Shown: piece by piece, positions 1 through 9,879 of the stretch
Layout of the letters: the number at the start of each line of letters is the position of its first letter
Position numbering within the stretch: position 1 is the first letter of the stretch
Origin: an uncultured Collinsella sp.
GTDB taxonomy: Bacteria > Actinomycetota > Coriobacteriia > Coriobacteriales > Coriobacteriaceae
Reading direction: 5' to 3'
DNA length: 9,879 nt
Assembly (NCBI GenBank): GCA_900759335.1
Contig: CAAEUX010000063.1
Location: 1-9,879, forward strand
The notes under the pieces: model-generated
Databases searched by the model: none
Seen by the model: the letters and a program-made list of their open reading frames with translations, nothing else
Told to the model about the DNA's origin: nothing
Made by a program: the position numbers and the translations under genes

Positions 1-22
1 GCCTTCCTGGCCTCGACATCAT
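1..22 (-). CDS. possible start of the next leftward gene (partial)
   Basis: After the rpoC terminator, the minus strand has a GAGGG (29-33) followed after 6 nt by ATGATG (22-17) and then codons reading Ser-Arg-Pro-Gly-Arg to the window edge. This looks like a ribosome binding site plus start codon, but only seven codons are visible, so no function can be proposed and a chance match is quite possible. Confidence 0.2.
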
Positions 23-44
23 GCTTCACCCTCAAATCAACGCG

Positions 45-88
45 CATAAAGAAAGCCTCCCATTTCTCATGTCCAAGAAATGGGAGGC
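45..88 (-). terminator. intrinsic terminator of the rpoBC operon
   Basis: A perfect 13-bp inverted repeat (55-67 and 76-88, arm GCCTCCCATTTCT on the minus strand) closes on an 8-nt loop. It is followed in the minus direction by TTTCTTTAT. It starts 50 nt after the rpoC stop codon and there is no gene between, so it most likely ends the rpoB-rpoC transcript. The plus-strand side lacks a U-tract, so its action is mainly leftward. Confidence 0.88.
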
Positions 89-137
89 AGTTCATTGGGA
101 AGCGGGTCTTTGGAAGGACGGTTAACGTACTAGGAAA

Positions 138-4616
<4,479 letters not shown>

Positions 4617-4622
4617 AGTCAA

Positions 4623-8114
<3,492 letters not shown>

Positions 8115-8123
8115 CAGGTTTTT

Positions 8124-8130
8124 CCTCCTT
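8124..8130 (-). promoter_or_regulatory. rpoB ribosome binding site
   Basis: AAGGAGG, a full match to the anti-Shine-Dalgarno core, with 9 nt to the GTG start at 8114. It supports GTG as the rpoB start. Confidence 0.92.
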
Positions 8131-8150
8131 CACGGAAATGCTCGGTGGGT

Positions 8151-8171
8151 TGGCGAGGCATAGCTTCGCCA
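8151..8171 (-). other. small hairpin in the rpoB leader
   Basis: TGGCGA and TCGCCA form a perfect 6-bp stem with a 9-nt loop, 20 nt before the ribosome binding site. It lies in the predicted rpoB leader and has no U-tract, so it is not a terminator. It could stabilise the 5' end or be incidental. Confidence 0.35.
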
Positions 8172-8187
8172 GTTATCGCAACCTAAT

Positions 8188-8215
8188 AGTTTATCAGGTA
8201 CGGACCGTTGGGCAA
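8188..8215 (-). promoter_or_regulatory. candidate rpoB promoter
   Basis: TTGCCC (8215-8210), a 16-nt spacer and TAAACT (8193-8188), each matching the vegetative sigma consensus at 4 of 6 positions. It would give a leader of roughly 65 nt. A promoter is required somewhere here because galU upstream ends at a strong terminator; this is the best-placed minus-strand match, but others cannot be excluded. Confidence 0.45.
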
Positions 8216-8258
8216 GAAAAGCCTTGACGCGATTGAGTTTTTGGAGTAGCAAAGTTTT

Positions 8259-8287
8259 TCGACAGAAAATGCGCAGGTAGATATATA
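8259..8287 (+). promoter_or_regulatory. candidate rightward promoter
   Basis: TCGACA (8259-8264), a 17-nt spacer and TATATA (8282-8287) match the vegetative consensus at 5 of 6 and 4 of 6 positions. No gene follows on the plus strand: transcription would run through the three palindromes and then antisense to galU. The match may simply reflect the AT-rich block. Confidence 0.3.
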
Positions 8288-8318
8288 CGTATCGAACACC
8301 TGTTCATATATTTTCTGT
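8262..8318. repeat. nested inverted repeats in an AT-rich block
   Basis: A perfect 9-bp inverted repeat, ACAGAAAAT (8262-8270) and ATTTTCTGT (8310-8318), surrounds the palindrome ATACGTAT (8285-8292) and the LexA-like box. The centres of the outer repeat and of the inner palindrome lie within 2 bp of each other. The block is much richer in AT than its surroundings and looks like a control region rather than decayed coding sequence. Confidence 0.6.
8293..8306. promoter_or_regulatory. possible LexA (SOS) box
   Basis: CGAACACCTGTTCA contains GAAC-N4-GTTC, the core of the LexA site known from Bacillus and actinobacteria (full form CGAAC-N4-GTTCG); the last G is A here. It lies about 180 bp before the rpoB start and just after the -10 of the candidate rightward promoter. 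With eight fixed bases, a chance match in one short intergenic gap is unlikely but not excluded. Confidence 0.4.
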
Positions 8319-8376
8319 GAACGAGACTGCTGATGCGGGACGCTGAACGGCGGAATGGCGGCGGGGGTCGATCAGG

Positions 8377-8424
8377 CGGAAACTGCGTCCCGTTTTGAGG
8401 CCTCAAACTGGGTCGCAGTTTCCG
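8377..8424. repeat. palindrome copy 1
   Basis: The most symmetric copy: the outer 11 bp (CGGAAACTGCG with CGCAGTTTCCG) pair perfectly, and the centre TTGAGGCCTCAA is itself a perfect palindrome, so there is almost no loop. Confidence 0.85.
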
Positions 8425-8439
8425 GTTGAGCCCTGTTTG

Positions 8440-8486
8440 GGAAACTTCATCCCGTTCTGAGCCGATATTCCGGGTCGCACTTTCCG
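8440..8486. repeat. palindrome copy 2
   Basis: The most decayed copy: the left arm reads GGAAACTTCATCCCG and the right arm CGGGTCGCACTTTCC, with several mismatches but the same ends. Confidence 0.75.
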
Positions 8487-8499
8487 CTAGGGGCCCCAA

Positions 8500-8549
8500 C
8501 CGGAAAGCGCATCCCAGAATTCGACCAAATTGTGGGTCGCACTTTCCGG
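8500..8549. repeat. palindrome copy 3
   Basis: The arms CCGGAAAGCGCATCCCA and TGGGTCGCACTTTCCGG pair over 17 positions with three non-Watson-Crick pairs, around an AT-rich centre unrelated to the centre of copy 1. It ends 20 bp from the galU terminator T-tract. Confidence 0.8.
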
Positions 8550-8569
8550 AGCCAAGCCGCGGCGCGCAT

Positions 8570-8602
8570 AAAAAACGGGCGCAGACCGAAGTCCGCACCC
8601 GT
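8570..8602 (-). terminator. intrinsic terminator of galU
   Basis: On the minus strand a 12-bp stem (ACGGGTGCGGAC with GTCTGCGCCCGT, two G-U pairs) closes on the extra-stable TTCG tetraloop and runs directly into six T. It begins 20 nt after the galU stop. It separates galU transcription from rpoBC. Confidence 0.95.
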
Positions 8603-8622
8603 AAATGTCGATGCCCAAAGGC

Positions 8623-9531
8623 TTATTTGCGCATCAAGCCGCCGCGCTCGTCGATGGCGTCCCAGAAGGCGCTGGCAAAGCGAGGATCGCTTGCGGCCAT
8701 GAGGGCGTTGGTGGCCATCCAGCCAGACGGGGTGCCGGTATCGTAGCCCGAGAGCGGGTCAATGACGACAGCGTACATGGCCTCGCGATCGAGCGAGCGG
8801 GCCATGGCGTCGGTGAGCTGAATCTCGCCGCCCTTGCCGGCCTGCTGATCGGCGAGCAGGTCCATGACCAGCGGGCTCAGCAGGTAGCGGCCGACGATGT
8901 ACAGGTTGGACGGAGCCGCCTCGGGAGCAGGCTTCTCGACCAGACCGCCGATGCGCCAAACGGCACCGGGCTCGTCGTCGGCAGCATTCTCGAAGCCCTC
9001 GAGCGAGCCAACGCGATCGCCGGCGATGACGCCATAGCGGCTGACTTCCTCGGGAGCGCACGCGGCAACGGCGATAACCGAAGCGCCACCGTGCTCCTTG
9101 GAGACAGCAAGCATCTTGTCGCAGATGTCACGGTTGGGCACAACGTAGTCGCCCAGAAGAACCAGGAAGTTCTCCCCCGCCACGGCGTCGGCAGCAGAGC
9201 GAATAGCATGGCCGAGGCCCTTGGGCTCGTACTGATAACGGAAGTCGACCGGCATACCGCCCGCATGGGCGACGGCGTCGGCGTAGGCGTCCTTACCGCG
9301 CTCGCGCAGCAGATTCTCGAGCGAGCGATCGGGCTGGAAGTAGCTCAGCAGCTCGGGCTTACCGGGAGAGGTAACGATGATGGCGTCATCGACCTCCTCG
9401 GGATCGAGCGCCTCCTCGACGACATACTGGATGACCGGCTTGTCGAGCACCGGCAGCATCTCTTTGGGCGTGCACTTAGTGCCAGGCAGAAAACGCGTGC
9501 CAAGACCGGCGGCGGGGATGATTGCCTTCAT
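8623..9531 (-). CDS. galU: UTP--glucose-1-phosphate uridylyltransferase
   Basis: Makes UDP-glucose and pyrophosphate from UTP and glucose-1-phosphate in the cytoplasm, supplying cell-envelope polysaccharides and galactose metabolism. 302 aa from ATG at 9531. An in-frame TTG at 9540 lies only 3 nt from the AAAGGA site, too close, while the ATG is 12 nt away and places the first strand (KAIIPAAGLGTR) at the N-terminus as in the family. Seen: nucleotide-binding loop GLGTRFLPGTK (9-19) and PKEMLP (22-27), LLGDYVVP (125-132) with metal-binding D128, VEKP with K200, the block from SNLYIVGRYLLSP (208-220) to GGEIQLTDA (234-242), and YDTG (263-266). Length is typical. Departure: the usual IGNK or CGNK near the C-terminus reads TGTP. 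It is followed by its own terminator and stands alone in this window. Related nucleotidyltransferases (dTDP-glucose type) are unlikely given the GEIQLTDA block. Confidence 0.96.
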   Translation of the reverse strand: MKAIIPAAGLGTRFLPGTKCTPKEMLPVLDKPVIQYVVEEALDPEEVDDAIIVTSPGKPELLSYFQPDRSLENLLRERGKDAYADAVAHAGGMPVDFRYQYEPKGLGHAIRSAADAVAGENFLVLLGDYVVPNRDICDKMLAVSKEHGGASVIAVAACAPEEVSRYGVIAGDRVGSLEGFENAADDEPGAVWRIGGLVEKPAPEAAPSNLYIVGRYLLSPLVMDLLADQQAGKGGEIQLTDAMARSLDREAMYAVVIDPLSGYDTGTPSGWMATNALMAASDPRFASAFWDAIDERGGLMRK

Positions 9532-9543
9532 GTTATTCAAGGA

Positions 9544-9549
9544 TCCTTT
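9544..9549 (-). promoter_or_regulatory. galU ribosome binding site
   Basis: AAAGGA, 12 nt before the ATG at 9531 and 3 nt before the TTG at 9540. Neither spacing is ideal; ATG is preferred because it is the stronger codon and fits the family's N-terminus. Confidence 0.6.
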
Positions 9550-9553
9550 CGCA

Positions 9554-9618
9554 GGCGCAGAATGCGCCCTGTGCGTGCGGCACGGCGGCCGCAGACCAAA
9601 TTGCGATACCGAAGTATC
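9554..9618 (-). other. three hairpins in the galU leader
   Basis: In transcript order: GATAC-TTCG-GTATC (9618-9605), a 5-bp stem with a TTCG tetraloop; TGCGGC and GCCGCA around a 6-nt loop (9593-9576); and GGCGCA-TTC-TGCGCC (9568-9554), ending 4 nt before the ribosome binding site. All stems are perfect. None has a U-tract. They match no riboswitch family that I recognise. Confidence 0.45.
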
Positions 9619-9651
9619 TTACCGCCGGAGACATACGTCGCCGTAAGGCAA

Positions 9652-9701
9652 ACGCAATTCTTCAGCAGGTCAACGCAAATTATTGCGCGAATGGTGCAAT
9701 T
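9652..9701. repeat. short direct repeats spaced 21 bp upstream of galU
   Basis: ACGCAATT, ACGCAAAT and GTGCAATT place their GCAA at 9654, 9675 and 9696, exactly 21 bp (two helical turns) apart. A further GCAATTTGC, itself palindromic, lies at 9744-9752. The third repeat overlaps the candidate -10 of galU. Such phasing is typical of sites for a protein binding one face of the helix; no regulator is visible nearby. Confidence 0.4.
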
Positions 9702-9727
9702 TTATCGCCCAACGGTAGCGACCCCAA
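9699..9727 (-). promoter_or_regulatory. candidate galU promoter
   Basis: TTGGGG (9727-9722), a 17-nt spacer and TAAAAT (9704-9699, 5 of 6 matches). The -35 is weak (3 of 6). It would give a leader of about 160 nt. A TTGACC at 9673-9668 is a better -35 but has no good -10 at the right distance. Confidence 0.4.
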
Positions 9728-9790
9728 AGCGCCGCAAACGACAGCAATTTGCATACCGAGCCAGCAAAATAGAGGGGCCAAAACAATCAG

Positions 9791-9820
9791 AACCACCCTT
9801 AAAAAGGGTGGTTTGCTCTT
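9791..9820. terminator. hairpin terminator, possibly bidirectional
   Basis: Perfect 10-bp stem AACCACCCTT (9791-9800) and AAGGGTGGTT (9804-9813) with an AAA loop. The plus strand continues TGCTCTT; the minus strand continues CTGATTGTTTT. Either side could serve as the U-rich tail. The layout (galU starting to the left) suggests it ends a gene lying outside the window to the right. Confidence 0.6.
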
Positions 9821-9839
9821 AGGGTATAACCCACGGGCC

Positions 9840-9869
9840 CCGGGCTCGCGTCTAAAGGCGCGGGCCCGG
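9840..9869. other. GC-rich inverted repeat at the right edge
   Basis: CCGGGCTCGCG and CGCGGGCCCGG form an 11-bp stem with one wobble pair around an 8-nt loop. It is followed on the plus strand by a second small stem, GGAC-TTC-GTCC (9868-9878). No T-tract is visible before the window ends, and no gene is seen in 9821-9879. It may be part of a structure that continues beyond the edge. Confidence 0.35.
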
Positions 9870-9879
9870 ACTTCGTCCA

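Larger units (their letters stand above)
8377..8549. repeat. array of three tandem imperfect palindromes
   Basis: Three copies of a 47-50 bp dyad, starting about 62 bp apart. Every copy begins with (C)GGAAA and a left arm ending TCCC, and ends with GGGTCGCA(G/C)TTTCC. The centres differ between copies while the arms are kept. In all three, the T before CCC faces the T after GGG, leaving a T-T mismatch inside the stem. The array lies between the galU terminator and the rpoB control region and contains no gene. It resembles REP/BIME-type intergenic repeats; no transposase or target duplication is seen. Confidence 0.9.

Noticed and set aside
4620..4622. TTG as the rpoC start
   Set aside because: It abuts the rpoB stop and is only 3 nt from the ribosome binding site, while GTG two codons later has the same 9-nt spacing as rpoB.
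8377..8549. A CRISPR array
   Set aside because: Only three units, which are themselves palindromes with diverged centres; there are no uniform repeats separated by unique spacers and no cas genes.
8194..8598. A 134-codon minus-strand frame and a 106-codon plus-strand frame in the rpoB-galU gap
   Set aside because: They run across the tandem palindromes and the galU terminator, are rich in Arg/Pro/Ser from the repeats, and have no good ribosome binding site or family resemblance.
8605..9822. A 405-codon plus-strand open frame across galU
   Set aside because: Same antisense-register artefact over galU, running on into non-coding DNA; no family resemblance.
9822..9832. GGGTATAACCC as a promoter -10 or operator
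   Set aside because: The TATAAC has no -35 at a workable distance and the 4-bp dyad is too short to mean much.
9684..9878. A minus-strand frame open from the window edge, about 65 codons with a hydrophobic stretch
   Set aside because: It contains several TTA, CTA and AGA codons absent or avoided in the neighbouring genes, runs straight through the 10-bp terminator hairpin and over the candidate galU promoter, and the hydrophobicity follows from a T-rich stretch. A stop-free run of this length in one of three frames is not rare.

Overview
This 9.9 kb window is a housekeeping locus of an actinobacterium. All three clear genes read leftward on the minus strand: rpoC (beta' subunit of RNA polymerase), rpoB (beta subunit) and galU (UTP--glucose-1-phosphate uridylyltransferase). 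The actinobacterial assignment rests on a long helical, acidic insert near the beta' N-terminus, the position of the known actinobacterial beta' insert, and on a mycobacteria-like rifampicin-region sequence in beta. The GC-rich composition, the strong codon bias and the intergenic palindromic repeats suggest a Coriobacteriia member such as Collinsella; that finer placement is inference.

Layout from right to left, following transcription. At 9532-9879 lies a gene-free stretch with a perfect hairpin, a GC-rich inverted repeat, short direct repeats 21 bp apart, a possible galU promoter and a hairpin-rich galU leader. galU occupies 8623-9531 and ends at a textbook intrinsic terminator (8570-8602). 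The gap 8115-8569 holds three tandem imperfect palindromes (8377-8549), an AT-rich block with nested inverted repeats and a LexA-like box (8258-8322), a possible rpoB promoter and a short leader. rpoB (4623-8114) and rpoC (138-4616) are only 6 nt apart and clearly one operon, closed by a 13-bp terminator hairpin at 45-88. The rpoBC pair is not preceded by rplJL here; it appears to be transcribed on its own.

The two polymerase subunits are complete and carry the catalytic and zinc-binding residues, but each departs from the family. Beta' has a C-terminal extension of about 170 residues containing a domain that aligns without gaps to the DNA-binding C-terminal domain of the alpha subunit, with three of the four best-known DNA-contacting side-chain positions kept. 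Beta has a fork loop 2 twice the usual length (16 instead of 8 residues), with an almost universally conserved sequence replaced. Both subunits end in acidic tails with a similar short amphipathic motif. Together these suggest a polymerase with lineage-specific DNA contacts, and they are the main reason to look again at an otherwise ordinary region.
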